The notes under the pieces: generated by a model
The model's database searches: none
The model's input: the letters and a program-made list of their open reading frames with translations, nothing else
What the model was told of the DNA's origin: nothing
In this document: positions 53,055 to 62,206 of the stretch, piece after piece
Numbering within the stretch: the stretch's first letter is position 1
Layout: each line of letters begins with the position of its first letter
Made by a program: the position numbers and the translations under genes
Origin: Anaerolineaceae bacterium
GTDB lineage: Bacteria; Chloroflexota; Anaerolineae; Anaerolineales; Anaerolineaceae
DNA length: 64,000 nucleotides
Reading direction: 5' to 3'
Assembly (NCBI GenBank): GCA_016841525.1
Contig: JAENYZ010000002.1
Span: forward strand, 82,078 to 146,077

Positions 53055-54389
53055 ATGTTTACAAATCGACCCGCAATGCGAAAGGACCCTTACCAGGAAG
53101 CCCAGAAGGGGCAGGTTAGAACCGCAGAGCTTGACAGGGATTTCACTTTGATTCGGGATGCTGTTCAGGGGAAATTGCTTTCCAGCGATAACGGCAATAA
53201 CGGGTTGGCGAGAAGCCCCGAAAAATTAAGGGACAAGGTTGAGACGACCTTCAACGAGGTCCTTGAAGAGGAGAATATCCTTTACAACCATGCCACCCGA
53301 ACGCAAATGCTGCAGTGGGTTACAGCGGATATTACCGGTTACGGCCCGATTGAGCCGCTATTAGCGGATGACGATATCACCGAAATCATGGTTAACGGCT
53401 TTGATAAGGTGTATGTTGAGCGATACGGCATGATCGAGCCCACCAATGTTAAATTTGAGGATACGGCGCACCTGATGCGGGTGATTGACCGGATTGTTTC
53501 CCCGATTGGCAGGCGCATTGATGAAAGCTCACCGATGGTGGACGCACGCTTGCCCAGCGGCTACCGTGTGAACGCTACCATCCCGCCGCTTTCGCTGGAC
53601 GGGCCGATCCTCACCATTCGTAAGTTTGCCACACGCCCCTTTACCGTGCAGGACCTGATCTCGAACGGCACCCTGAGCGTCGCCCTGGCAAGCTTTTTGA
53701 AGAGCTGCGTTGAAGCACGGGTGAACGTTGTCAACTCCGGTGGTACAGGCACCGGCAAGACCACCTTTTTGAACGTGCTTTCATCCTTCATCCCCGAAGC
53801 GGAACGGGTGATCACCATTGAGGATACGGCGGAGCTTCAGATGAAGCAGCCCCACGTGGTGCGTTTGGAAAAGCGCCCGCCCAATATTGAGGGCAAGGGC
53901 GAGATCGGCATCCGCCAATTGGTGATCAATGCCTTGCGTATGCGCCCTGACCGTATAATCGTGGGTGAGTGCCGCGGCGGCGAAGCGCTGGACATGCTCC
54001 AGGCGATGAACACCGGCCATGATGGTTCTATGACCACGGTCCACTCCAACGGGCCGCGGGATGCCCTGCGCCGTGTTGAGACCATGGTGTTGATGGCGGG
54101 CATGGAACTGCCCCTCAAGGCGATCCGGGAGCAGGTCTCCTCGGCGATTGAGCTGGTGGTACACCTGGAACGCATGAAGGACGGTTCACGTAAGATTGTG
54201 AACGTTTCCGAGGTCCAGGGCATGGAAGGGGACACGATCGTCATGCAGGATTTATTTGTGTTCCAGTATGGCGGCTTCAAGAACGGACGGGTACAGGGTA
54301 AGCTGGTTCCCACCGGGCTGCGGCCGCGGTTCCTTGAGAAGTTCACCGCCAACGGCATTGATATGCCGGACAGCATTTTTGAGAAATAA
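53055..54389 (+). CDS. cpaF: Tad pilus motor ATPase CpaF (TadA)
   Basis: ATG 53055 follows AAGGAG. This 444-residue secretion ATPase has the N-terminal domain (YGPIEPLLADDDITEIMVNG), Walker A GGTGTGKT (229-236), the Asp box IEDTAEL, Walker B-region RPDRIIVGECRGGEALDML, and the His box MTTVHSNGPRDALRR. It powers Flp pilus assembly at the cytoplasmic face with TadB/TadC. Unusually, it is the last gene of the cluster, after tadC and the TPR gene, instead of preceding tadB. A strong terminator follows at 54408. Confidence 0.95.
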   Translation: MFTNRPAMRKDPYQEAQKGQVRTAELDRDFTLIRDAVQGKLLSSDNGNNGLARSPEKLRDKVETTFNEVLEEENILYNHATRTQMLQWVTADITGYGPIEPLLADDDITEIMVNGFDKVYVERYGMIEPTNVKFEDTAHLMRVIDRIVSPIGRRIDESSPMVDARLPSGYRVNATIPPLSLDGPILTIRKFATRPFTVQDLISNGTLSVALASFLKSCVEARVNVVNSGGTGTGKTTFLNVLSSFIPEAERVITIEDTAELQMKQPHVVRLEKRPPNIEGKGEIGIRQLVINALRMRPDRIIVGECRGGEALDMLQAMNTGHDGSMTTVHSNGPRDALRRVETMVLMAGMELPLKAIREQVSSAIELVVHLERMKDGSRKIVNVSEVQGMEGDTIVMQDLFVFQYGGFKNGRVQGKLVPTGLRPRFLEKFTANGIDMPDSIFEK

Positions 54390-54407
54390 AGACATTTTGT
54401 CTTTGTA

Positions 54408-54437
54408 GGGGCAGGTCACTGTGCCTGCCCTTTTTTT
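54408..54437 (+). terminator. Rho-independent terminator of the Tad operon
   Basis: GGGCAGG (54409-54415) pairs with CCTGCCC (54424-54430) and seven T residues follow. It closes the cluster after cpaF and lies before the DUF192 gene. Confidence 0.88.
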
Positions 54438-54457
54438 GTTAAAATTGATGGAGAAAC

Positions 54458-54817
54458 ATGAAAACGATTCAACTTCGACAATCATCGCCGCCGCATACCC
54501 CCCTCAATCTCAAGGTGTGCGATACCTTCTTCAGCCGCTTTAGAGGCTTGATGCTGACAAAGGAACTCGCGCCGGATGGGGGGATCATGCTCGTGGGCGA
54601 AAAGGAGAGCAAGGTCAACGCCTCGATCCACATGATGTTCATGCGCTACGATATCACCGTGTTGTGGCTGGACAAGGATAGGGTACTTGTGGATAAGGTG
54701 TTGGCGAAGAAGTGGAAGATGTATTATGCCCCCAAGGCACCTGCGCAGTATATATTGGAGATTCATCCCGATCGATTCGATAACTTCGAAATTGGGGACA
54801 AATTTGAGGTTTTGTAG
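54458..54817 (+). CDS. DUF192 family protein
   Basis: ATG 54458 follows GGAG. The 119-residue protein has the DUF192 pattern: a start with CDTFFSRFRGLML, then GGIMLVGEKES, NASIHMMFMRYDITVLWLD and KAPAQYILEIHPDRFD. Most members have a signal peptide; this one has none and is expected in the cytoplasm. No reaction is established for the family. The gene lies 20 bp after the terminator of the Tad operon and may be transcribed by read-through or from its own promoter. Confidence 0.85.
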   Translation: MKTIQLRQSSPPHTPLNLKVCDTFFSRFRGLMLTKELAPDGGIMLVGEKESKVNASIHMMFMRYDITVLWLDKDRVLVDKVLAKKWKMYYAPKAPAQYILEIHPDRFDNFEIGDKFEVL

Positions 54818-54908
54818 GGTGGTTTGGGGGCGATACATTATCATTCAAAGATTTATTCATCCAGATTTATCTCAAATTGTAAGGATATTCCGAGACTAAC
54901 TCATCAAC

Positions 54909-55076
54909 AGCCTTCCCTTGGGGGAAGGTGGCACGCCGAAGGCGTGACGGATGAGGGAGAAGAAATTCGACTACCTACGGAGAGAAGGCAGGAAATAACC
55001 CTCATCAGTCAGCGCAAGCTGACAGCTTTTCCTGAAGCGCAGCGGAACACCTTTAGGTGCTAGGAGAAGCCTTAAA
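54909..55076 (-). mobile_element. MITE-like repeat, rearranged third copy
   Basis: On the minus strand, half 1 (54909-54957, ending at GATGAGGG on the plus strand) and half 2 (54999-55076, starting CCCTCATC on the plus strand) match the two halves of the repeats at 22332 and 22588. Their order is swapped and a 41-bp spacer joins the two element ends. It looks like two abutting partial copies or a circularly permuted one. A dispersed word GCGAAGAAGCAATCTC follows near 55098-55115. Confidence 0.7.
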
Positions 55077-55167
55077 GCAAAGCCTATGCCTTGAGCGCAG
55101 CGAAGAAGCAATCTCGATAAGGAAATGGTGCGCAGAAAAGAACTGCGCACCCTACAAATAATTACAA

Positions 55168-55198
55168 CAAAACACCTCCGTTTTGCGGAGGTGTTTTG
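55168..55198 (-). terminator. Bidirectional-looking terminator hairpin
   Basis: A perfect 13-bp stem CAAAACACCTCCG (55168-55180) / CGGAGGTGTTTTG (55186-55198) with loop TTTTG. On the minus strand it ends in TTTTGTTG, so it can end the RCC1-protein transcript; the plus strand also shows TTTT. Confidence 0.75.
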
Positions 55199-55216
55199 AC
55201 TCTCCTCGAGAAAATG

Positions 55217-57103
55217 CTAATGAATGATCAGGGGCAGGAAGATTGAATATCCTGCATCTTCAAAGGTGATATCGATGTCCGTCTTGCTTTCACCATTGGT
55301 GATAGTTACTTCCGTTGGCTCTCCATACCAGGCATAAGGCTCGCCGTCATCGGGCGGTCCGCCGCCGGATTCATTCAGATCAATCCATGCACCTACGTAA
55401 TAAGTACCATCGGACAAATCATCAAAGCTGTAGCTGTCACCGCAGGCAATTTGGGTTGAATCCTCAGGCGGTGGGTCAGCAACTCCCACGTAGAGGTCCA
55501 CAAAGACAGTGTGCGTGGAATCGCATGTGACCGTTCCCTGAATGGAACCGGCAATTGGGTCGTTAATATAAATCATTGGTGAAAGTTCGAGATACTCACC
55601 CTCTGATATTGTGGCGGCGTTTGGATCCTGATCAGGGTCATCGTCATCATACCATGCGTAGGCTTCTCCATCATCATACGCACCGTTTCCATTCACGTCC
55701 ACAAAGCCGAGGATATAATAGGTCCCTGGTGGGGGAAATAGCTCATTAATATAGAAATTATTATAACCAGTATTAACGTACTCAGGGTCGCTTTCCAGGT
55801 CCGTTGAAGAATAAGCGGCTGAGGCAACAAAACCTGTTGTTTGTGAAGAGCTATTGTAAAAACGAGCATAGATATGACCACGCCCAGTAAGCACATTATC
55901 ACCAGGCTCCAGCCTGTCTTCCCAATCACCTGTGCCTAATTCACCGGAATCATTGTAACCCCAGCATTTTATGCTACCAGTATCCAACAGGGCACATGTG
56001 TGATACCCTCCGGCCGAGATGGAATTGATACCGCTGCTTAAACCATGAACGGCAAGGGGTATGTTGCTGCCAGCATCCTCTGTACCGACACCCAGCTGAC
56101 CACCATAATTATCTCCCCAGCAATAAGCTGCCCCAGTATTGGTAACAGCACAGGTGTGATAGGTTCCTCCTGAAATGCTTATTATGTTTGTCAGTGTTGA
56201 TAGCCCAGTTTCGTCAAGAACGGTGACCGGCACAGGACTGTCAGTATTTTCACCATTGCCTAACTCACCGGAAGAATTATTTCCCCAACACTTAACGCTT
56301 CCATCACTTTCTATCAGCGCACAAGTGAAATAATCGCCGGATGAGATGGCTGCTACACCGCTGGTTAACCCAGAGACATCCACAGGGACTTGGCTGGAAG
56401 TTCCACTCGCGCCGTTATCACCTAATTGCCCATCAGAGTTGTACCCCCAGCATTTAACGCCACCTGATACCAGGGCGCAAGTATGATAAATACCAGATGA
56501 AATGTCAGTCACACCACTACTCAACCCTTCGACAGGCAAAGGAATGAGGCTTGAACCGAGAAGCCCGTTACCAAGATATCCATAACTATCGTCCCCCCAG
56601 CAATATGCTGCACCATCTGTATTCATTCCACAGGTGAAACCCTCCCCAGGGGATATTTTTGACCAAGTTATTCCACCGCTAACAGCAACCGGGTAAAAAG
56701 AATTTTCTGCTAATCCATCTCCGAGTTGTCCATATTCACCATCACCCCAACAATACCCGTCTCCCACTGTAGTGACAGCGCAGGTGGTATTTCCTGAAGC
56801 AGAGATAGATGAAGCAGAAGCACCTTCCAAATCCACAATCAATGGGATAGGGGACTCATCTGGGTATTCACCGACCCCTAATAAGGAACCATAATCAGAA
56901 TAGCTTTCATTATCCCCCCAACACATCAGGTCACCGGAAGCTGTGATGGCACAGGAGTAGTTGTAACCGAGATTGAGTGCAGAAAAAGTCGTTGTTGACC
57001 TTAGAGGTGTATCTTCAGGCATTGAGACAACATTCCCCAATGGGATTACCAGTAGAACCAGCAAGAGCAAGGTTATTACGAATTTTTGAATGTGCATTGT
57101 CAT
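55217..57103 (-). CDS. Secreted seven-bladed RCC1-like propeller protein, LPL tail
   Basis: I chose ATG 57103 with AAAGGA just upstream; a TTG 57154 lies further up without a site. After a signal peptide (to about residue 27) come seven RCC1-type units, each with CA-x-n-CWG and GQLGDG/GELGNG words. Each blade therefore carries a cysteine pair that could form a disulfide outside the cell. Two further domains follow, one with a calcium-loop-like DVNGNGAYDDGE, and one with CDSTHTVFVDLYVG. The tail is FLPLIIH, as in two other exported proteins here. No enzyme motif is visible; binding or adhesion is inferred. Confidence 0.85.
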   Translation of the reverse strand: MTMHIQKFVITLLLLVLLVIPLGNVVSMPEDTPLRSTTTFSALNLGYNYSCAITASGDLMCWGDNESYSDYGSLLGVGEYPDESPIPLIVDLEGASASSISASGNTTCAVTTVGDGYCWGDGEYGQLGDGLAENSFYPVAVSGGITWSKISPGEGFTCGMNTDGAAYCWGDDSYGYLGNGLLGSSLIPLPVEGLSSGVTDISSGIYHTCALVSGGVKCWGYNSDGQLGDNGASGTSSQVPVDVSGLTSGVAAISSGDYFTCALIESDGSVKCWGNNSSGELGNGENTDSPVPVTVLDETGLSTLTNIISISGGTYHTCAVTNTGAAYCWGDNYGGQLGVGTEDAGSNIPLAVHGLSSGINSISAGGYHTCALLDTGSIKCWGYNDSGELGTGDWEDRLEPGDNVLTGRGHIYARFYNSSSQTTGFVASAAYSSTDLESDPEYVNTGYNNFYINELFPPPGTYYILGFVDVNGNGAYDDGEAYAWYDDDDPDQDPNAATISEGEYLELSPMIYINDPIAGSIQGTVTCDSTHTVFVDLYVGVADPPPEDSTQIACGDSYSFDDLSDGTYYVGAWIDLNESGGGPPDDGEPYAWYGEPTEVTITNGESKTDIDITFEDAGYSIFLPLIIH

Positions 57104-57241
57104 TTTTCCTTTCAATTTCAAAAAAGTATCAGGACTTTTGATTAATACTTTCAAGTTTATTATAATTTGATTCCCTTATTACTCTGATAGAACCTCCTCT
57201 TAAAACTTGTGCGAGATTGTGTCTTTATTCCTTGGACTTTT

Positions 57242-57439
57242 TTATTCCTCGATATGAATGACTGACAGCGTTTTCTGCACGATCATGTCCCGCATTTCTT
57301 CAAGGCTGGTGAAGGGTACTTTTTCTCCTGGTTCACTTCCTTCGATTATACCGCGCCAGCAGGGCGGCTGCTCATTGAGATACTCCGCCCAGATGCGCAC
57401 AACATACACACAGGTGCGGCGTTTAATGGGATTATTCAT
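57242..57439 (-). CDS. Small conserved-looking protein next to BTAD regulator
   Basis: I chose ATG 57439 with GGAG 7 bases upstream; a TTG 57451 would overlap it. The 65 residues include VYVVRIWAEYL, then CWRGIIEGSEPGEKVPFTSL and EEMRDMIVQK. The pattern W-x-G-x-IE-x-n-GE-x-n-F-x-SLEEM matches the small protein at 11017-11208. The gene lies 71 bp after the BTAD regulator on the same strand and may be its co-transcribed partner. No function is known to me. Confidence 0.6.
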   Translation of the reverse strand: MNNPIKRRTCVYVVRIWAEYLNEQPPCWRGIIEGSEPGEKVPFTSLEEMRDMIVQKTLSVIHIEE

Positions 57440-57510
57440 GGAATGCTCCAAGGAGAATTACAAAACCACTGGTCATAACCATAATATAACAAAGCCGCCT
57501 TACTATTTTC

Positions 57511-60500
57511 TTAATAGCGCTGGTTTAATCTCATCCAGATTTGTGAAATCTCCTGATTTTCTGGAATTTTTTCTAAATAGGCTTCTTTTAAGCCTGCATT
57601 CGGGATGGATTCAGCGCGAGTCTGCAAAGAGGTGTGTGCTGCCTGGATGATTTCGTTAGCACGCGAGTCCTCAACACGCAATAAGACCCGGTATGCCGCA
57701 AGATAAACCCAAAGCGGCCTGTCGGGACCGCCCAGAGGTTTGTCGTTGAGGATAACCAAAATTCTTTCGGCAGCGGCAAGGCTTTGGTTGCGATTTTTCT
57801 GTGCCAGGGTGGTTGTTGCCACTCCAGCTATGGCTTCTGCAGCAAGGTGTGCCTGTCCGAGGTGTTGGTAAAGGGAGTCCGCTGCTTCAAAATGCGATCT
57901 GGCATCCGGTATGCGGTTCAATGCCATAAGCGCATGCCCGATGTTTTTGTGCGCAGCTGCCTCAAGGGCTGGCAGTTTTGCGCTCAGGGCGAGGGCTTCT
58001 TCACCCAGGTTCAATGCTTTAGCGGGGTTACCTCGCAGAAGGCTCAACAGTGAACCCTCGATGCAGGCTTGTATGTGTCGGGGGGCATTTTTATCATTAT
58101 TACGCGAAAAAGATTTGTTTAGCAAATCCTGGCCATGGTCATAGCCACCGAGTTCGCGGTACAGAACAGAGAGCCCGATGAGGGTCTCGCAGGTTTGTTT
58201 TTCGTGGTCAATTCTTGTATTAATAGCAAGGGCAGTTTCGTAGTGTTCAATGGATTGACGATATTGTCCCAATTGGCGGTAGAGCGTCCCCATCAAGCTT
58301 TCAGCCATTGCCAAGCCCTCTTCGTTGTTGATTTCCGCACGGATCTCAGCAGCTTTTAGCAAGTTGTTTTCGGCGGTTTCAAAATCACCAAGGGCGAGCG
58401 CGAGCCCACCCAGGTTTGTCATGATGACCCCTTCAGCCAGTTTGTCGTTAATCTTCTGACAAATTTCGTGGGCACCCTCATAAAAGCTTGCGGCTTGACT
58501 TAAGTCTCCCAAGGTCTTGTGGATGTGCCCCAGGTTGTTCAGGGCAGAAAGTTCACCGCGCAGGTCACCAACCTCACGGTGGATTGCCAGGGCTTGTGTC
58601 AGGTAATTGATGCTGTCGGCATAGCGATTTTGCCAGAAGGCATTATTTCCTACCCAGCGCAGGATATCACCTTCCAATGCAAGGTCTTGGGCTTCATGCG
58701 CGAGTTTTTGAGCGCGTTTGAGGTGCTGATGGCGTTTATTGAAATCATCGTCAGATTGGCCTAGAAGAAAATATGCCCGAGCTTCCAATTCTTTTGCATC
58801 GCAGGATTGCGCTTTTTGAATAGCACAGGCGATGGCTGCCCGTTCCTGGTCATAGTTTCCCATGATCCATTCATATGCCCCTCGGCGTAAACAAATTTCA
58901 GCCTGAACTTTGGTTGGGAGCTGGGGGCTGAGGGCTTCCAATGCGGTTAGCTCCTTATTTTGTGCCTGGCGCATCCCCTGTAAACTAAAGACTTTTTCAC
59001 GCGATAACCGCAGTTGTGCCTGTTTTGCAATTTCATCGGTTGGAAGAAGCGCCAGTGCCCGATCCAAGTAATTAAGGGCTTCGCTGACGGCGAACTTACC
59101 TGCCGCCTGCTCGCCAGCCAGGGCGGCGTAGTGGCCGGCTTTTTCTGTCATGGCTGCCCTGTCATAATGGTCCGCAAGATCAGCAAAATGATCATTGAGG
59201 GTTCCTTCATGCACTATTTCAATTGCTCGCGCAATATCCCCATGCATAAGTCTTCGCCGAACAGGCGGAATAGTTTCATAGGCTACTTCTGTGTAACGAT
59301 CATGGCTGATCAAAAACTCGGGTTTTGCCAGGCTGCGCGGTTCGATGACAAGGGCAGCATCAATCAAAGCATCCAGGTTTGCCAGCAATTTTTCCTCAGG
59401 TTGCTGGATGGCTGTTTTCAGCAGATTGAAATTGAATTCGCCCCCAATAACAGCAGCGTAATCCATTACCTGGCGCTGGGCACGATTGAGGTGCTGCAAA
59501 CGGATTTCAATGGTTTCCCTTAAAGTCTCCGGGAGTGGAGAAGAAAGCTGACCTGTTGTAGCCCACTTGCCATCAGAATCAACAAACAACTGACCGATTT
59601 CAAACATGTGCTGCAGCAGGGTCACGACAAACAGCGGATTGCCGCCGCTCTGCTCACTAATTTGGGAAGCGATGGGATAATTTTCCTCCCCTGAAAGTTG
59701 GCTGATGATCGACCGTATTGCCTCGATGGATAAGGGCTGTAGAGAAAGATCAGATGCACCAAAGGTGATCCGTATTGGATGCTCAGCAGGGGTATCTTCA
59801 CCACGGAAGCTCAACACGATCTTCATGGATTGCATGAGCAGCTTTATAAGTTCAACAGCATCGGCATCCAGACGGTGGGCATCATCAAGGATAACTAAGT
59901 TTGATGCAATCTCAGGTAATTTTACAAAATCTGATACTGCTTGCTGCAACCGAAGGCGTTCAGCTTCAGGGGGCAGTTGTGGAAGGGGGGGCAAGGAGGG
60001 GTATCGATTGTGGATCTCGTGATAGAGTTCTCCCAGGAGGGATAGATTGGTAGGGCTGAGCTTTGAGAGTGTGCTCTCTGTGAGAAGATTGCCTAAGCTG
60101 TTGATGACAGCCCTGGTAGCCGTATTATCTGTAATTGACAGCCGGATTTGAAGCACTCGGGTACCTTGTGATTTTAAATATTCTGCAAAGGTATCCAGCA
60201 GGCGACTTTTACCGATACCTGCCTCTCCCTCCAGCAGAATCACCTTTTTTTCAGTGTTTTTCCATTGGGATACCAACCAGGCATACTCTCGATCTCGACC
60301 CGCAAAGGGTATTTCATTCAGAACATATGGGACTTCGAAGAGCTTTCCGTCATAGATGGGCGGCGGATAAAGGAGCCTTTCTTCGCTCTTCCACAAGGAG
60401 CCTGTATTGATTTGGTCTCGAATGCGATTTGTTGCTGCCATAGGCGCAACATTCAGTTCTTCAGAAAGTACTTTTTTGCATTGTTCATAAACCCGTAATG

Positions 60501-61152
60501 CCTGTGCTCGCTCTCCTGAATAATAATGGTAAAGCATCAGGCGAACATAGATGGTCTCTCGGAGTGGGTCCTGGATTAATGCCTGTTGGGTTCGTGCAAT
60601 AGCCAGCCGGTAGCGCCCTTGCTGCGCATATGATTCAGAGAGTTCAATCAGCAAAGATAGAAACCTTTCGCGAAATAATTCTCGATGGGTAAAGGTCCAA
60701 TCGGTATATAAGTCTTCAGCTAAAAAATCACCTCGGTAAACCTGGCGTGCCAGCTCATAAGCCTGGATTGCCTTGCGCCCCTGACCGATTTCCTGGAAAT
60801 GTGCTCCCTGTGACACCAGGCTTTGAAATTCTTCAACATCAATCCAGCAGGAGTCATCCGGCTCAAAGATATAGCCGTTATGGACAGTTCGCACAAGCAT
60901 ACTATTGTCCCTTAAGCACTTTCGAAGTTGGTTGATGCGCACGTGTAAGCGACGTCGGGCGGTGTCAACGGGGTCATCATGCCAGAGGCTGTCAATCAGC
61001 TGATCACTTGTGACCACCTTCCCGCGTTGTGATAGAAGGATCTTCGCTATACTTTGTGTTTGTTGTGATTGCCAATCGTGATTGGTCAGGCGTGTTCTAT
61101 CCAGGGTGACTTCAAAGGGGCCAAAGAGATGGATGCGCAGTGAAATGGTCAT
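57511..61152 (-). CDS. BTAD-type transcriptional regulator with AAA ATPase and TPR
   Basis: I chose ATG 61152; a TTG 61161 adds three residues. The 1213-residue protein has a SARP-like winged helix (about 1-95, RLTNHDWQSQQTQSIAKILL), a BTAD domain (to about 250), an AAA ATPase with Walker A GEAGIGKS near 305 and VILDDAHRLD near 416, and a long TPR array from about 690 (for example LGDLSQAASFYEGAHEIC, LGQYRQSIEHYETALAIN). It is the same architecture as the regulator at 12158-15658, but the sequences differ a lot. Targets are unknown; RCC1 and small-protein genes lie downstream. Confidence 0.87.
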   Translation of the reverse strand: MTISLRIHLFGPFEVTLDRTRLTNHDWQSQQTQSIAKILLSQRGKVVTSDQLIDSLWHDDPVDTARRRLHVRINQLRKCLRDNSMLVRTVHNGYIFEPDDSCWIDVEEFQSLVSQGAHFQEIGQGRKAIQAYELARQVYRGDFLAEDLYTDWTFTHRELFRERFLSLLIELSESYAQQGRYRLAIARTQQALIQDPLRETIYVRLMLYHYYSGERAQALRVYEQCKKVLSEELNVAPMAATNRIRDQINTGSLWKSEERLLYPPPIYDGKLFEVPYVLNEIPFAGRDREYAWLVSQWKNTEKKVILLEGEAGIGKSRLLDTFAEYLKSQGTRVLQIRLSITDNTATRAVINSLGNLLTESTLSKLSPTNLSLLGELYHEIHNRYPSLPPLPQLPPEAERLRLQQAVSDFVKLPEIASNLVILDDAHRLDADAVELIKLLMQSMKIVLSFRGEDTPAEHPIRITFGASDLSLQPLSIEAIRSIISQLSGEENYPIASQISEQSGGNPLFVVTLLQHMFEIGQLFVDSDGKWATTGQLSSPLPETLRETIEIRLQHLNRAQRQVMDYAAVIGGEFNFNLLKTAIQQPEEKLLANLDALIDAALVIEPRSLAKPEFLISHDRYTEVAYETIPPVRRRLMHGDIARAIEIVHEGTLNDHFADLADHYDRAAMTEKAGHYAALAGEQAAGKFAVSEALNYLDRALALLPTDEIAKQAQLRLSREKVFSLQGMRQAQNKELTALEALSPQLPTKVQAEICLRRGAYEWIMGNYDQERAAIACAIQKAQSCDAKELEARAYFLLGQSDDDFNKRHQHLKRAQKLAHEAQDLALEGDILRWVGNNAFWQNRYADSINYLTQALAIHREVGDLRGELSALNNLGHIHKTLGDLSQAASFYEGAHEICQKINDKLAEGVIMTNLGGLALALGDFETAENNLLKAAEIRAEINNEEGLAMAESLMGTLYRQLGQYRQSIEHYETALAINTRIDHEKQTCETLIGLSVLYRELGGYDHGQDLLNKSFSRNNDKNAPRHIQACIEGSLLSLLRGNPAKALNLGEEALALSAKLPALEAAAHKNIGHALMALNRIPDARSHFEAADSLYQHLGQAHLAAEAIAGVATTTLAQKNRNQSLAAAERILVILNDKPLGGPDRPLWVYLAAYRVLLRVEDSRANEIIQAAHTSLQTRAESIPNAGLKEAYLEKIPENQEISQIWMRLNQRY

Positions 61153-61553
61153 GGTCTGCAATTCTGGTAATGACTTGCTTGCGGTTCAAAGGTAATAATT
61201 GTAATGGGTCAGTGTTTGCTTAGAAAATTATAAACGATTTTTAACAAGCATCTTTGCCTATTTAATAAAAAAAGAGTATGGAAGAATTAGGCACTGGCAA
61301 AATTATATGAGCGTATTGAACCTTTACGGGCAGATAGTGGATAGTTTTGGGTGTATAAGAGGTTGAAAAAGACAAATCTTAAAGAATTCTGGAGTATAAT
61401 TAATAATAACTCAACAACGGCTAAATAATTTTCAGGGGGCGAATTTATTTATTGAACCACTGCGAGTTAGAAATTATTATCATTTACTGTTCATTTGAAT
61501 ATTTTATTTGCACAATTCTATGTGTGTTTGCACCTGACGAAATAAGGAGAACG
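61153..61553. other. Divergent intergenic region
   Basis: The 401 bp between the BTAD regulator (minus) and the CarD-like gene (plus) are AT-rich. They hold a TATAAT at 61395-61400 about 155 bp before the CarD start, without a convincing -35. The open frame from 61452 lacks a ribosome site and is taken as untranslated leader. Confidence 0.45.
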
Positions 61554-62081
61554 ATGGTAGAAAAACAAGCGCTCAGATTTAAAGTTGGGGATTGGATCGT
61601 TCATACATCTTATGGGGTTGGCAAAGTTGTCGACATCATTGATAAGGATATGGACGGGCAGCAGGAAACATATTTTAAGGTATCCACCGATGATATTGAG
61701 TACTGGCTTCCCGTTGATAAGGCAGATGCAGACCATATTATGCCGATTCGGTCAGAGAAAGAATTCGATAAAGCAATAAAAATTATTTCTCAACCACCCA
61801 CACCCATGACAGAACCTCATAATCAGTATAAAAGATTAATTTATGAACGCTGGTTGGATGGTTCTTTATCAGCAAGGGCTGCATTTATTCGTGATCTGCA
61901 CGGTCGAAACAGCGTCAAAAGCCTCAGCTATGATGAAAAGGCGGCTTATGAAAAAGCTGAAAACCACTTCATCAATGAATGGGTATTGACCAACCCTTCA
62001 CTTTCGAAGTCGGCGGCAAAGAAGAGGTTGAAAGAAGCATTGGCAGTAAGCATCCAGAGAGGAATGCCTGAGGTTCAATAG
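61554..62081 (+). CDS. CarD-like RNA polymerase-interacting protein
   Basis: I chose ATG 61554 with AAGGAG upstream. The 175-residue protein opens with the CarD/TRCF RNA-polymerase-interaction domain (FKVGDWIVHTSYGVGKVVDI at 9-28, then YFKVSTDDIEYWLPVD). The C-terminal half is helical and basic (YKRLIYERWLDGSLSARAAF, LSKSAAKKRLKEALA). CarD proteins bind the polymerase beta subunit and stabilise open promoter complexes. The basic tail might bind DNA as in CarD, but without the usual motif. It is monocistronic. Confidence 0.78.
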   Translation: MVEKQALRFKVGDWIVHTSYGVGKVVDIIDKDMDGQQETYFKVSTDDIEYWLPVDKADADHIMPIRSEKEFDKAIKIISQPPTPMTEPHNQYKRLIYERWLDGSLSARAAFIRDLHGRNSVKSLSYDEKAAYEKAENHFINEWVLTNPSLSKSAAKKRLKEALAVSIQRGMPEVQ

Positions 62082-62206
62082 TATTTTTTAAAGCAGGTTT
62101 CAGATTAATTTATCTGAATTTTTGAAACGCTGAAGATATTTTTAAATGGATGGGATTTTTGCTGCTGGTTTTATGATATCCGCTTGCATTTTCTCCCAGA
62201 AAAAAA

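Noticed and set aside
57258-57650. A 130-codon plus-strand frame
   Set aside because: It is antisense to the small protein gene and to the end of the BTAD regulator, with no ribosome site and low-complexity sense.
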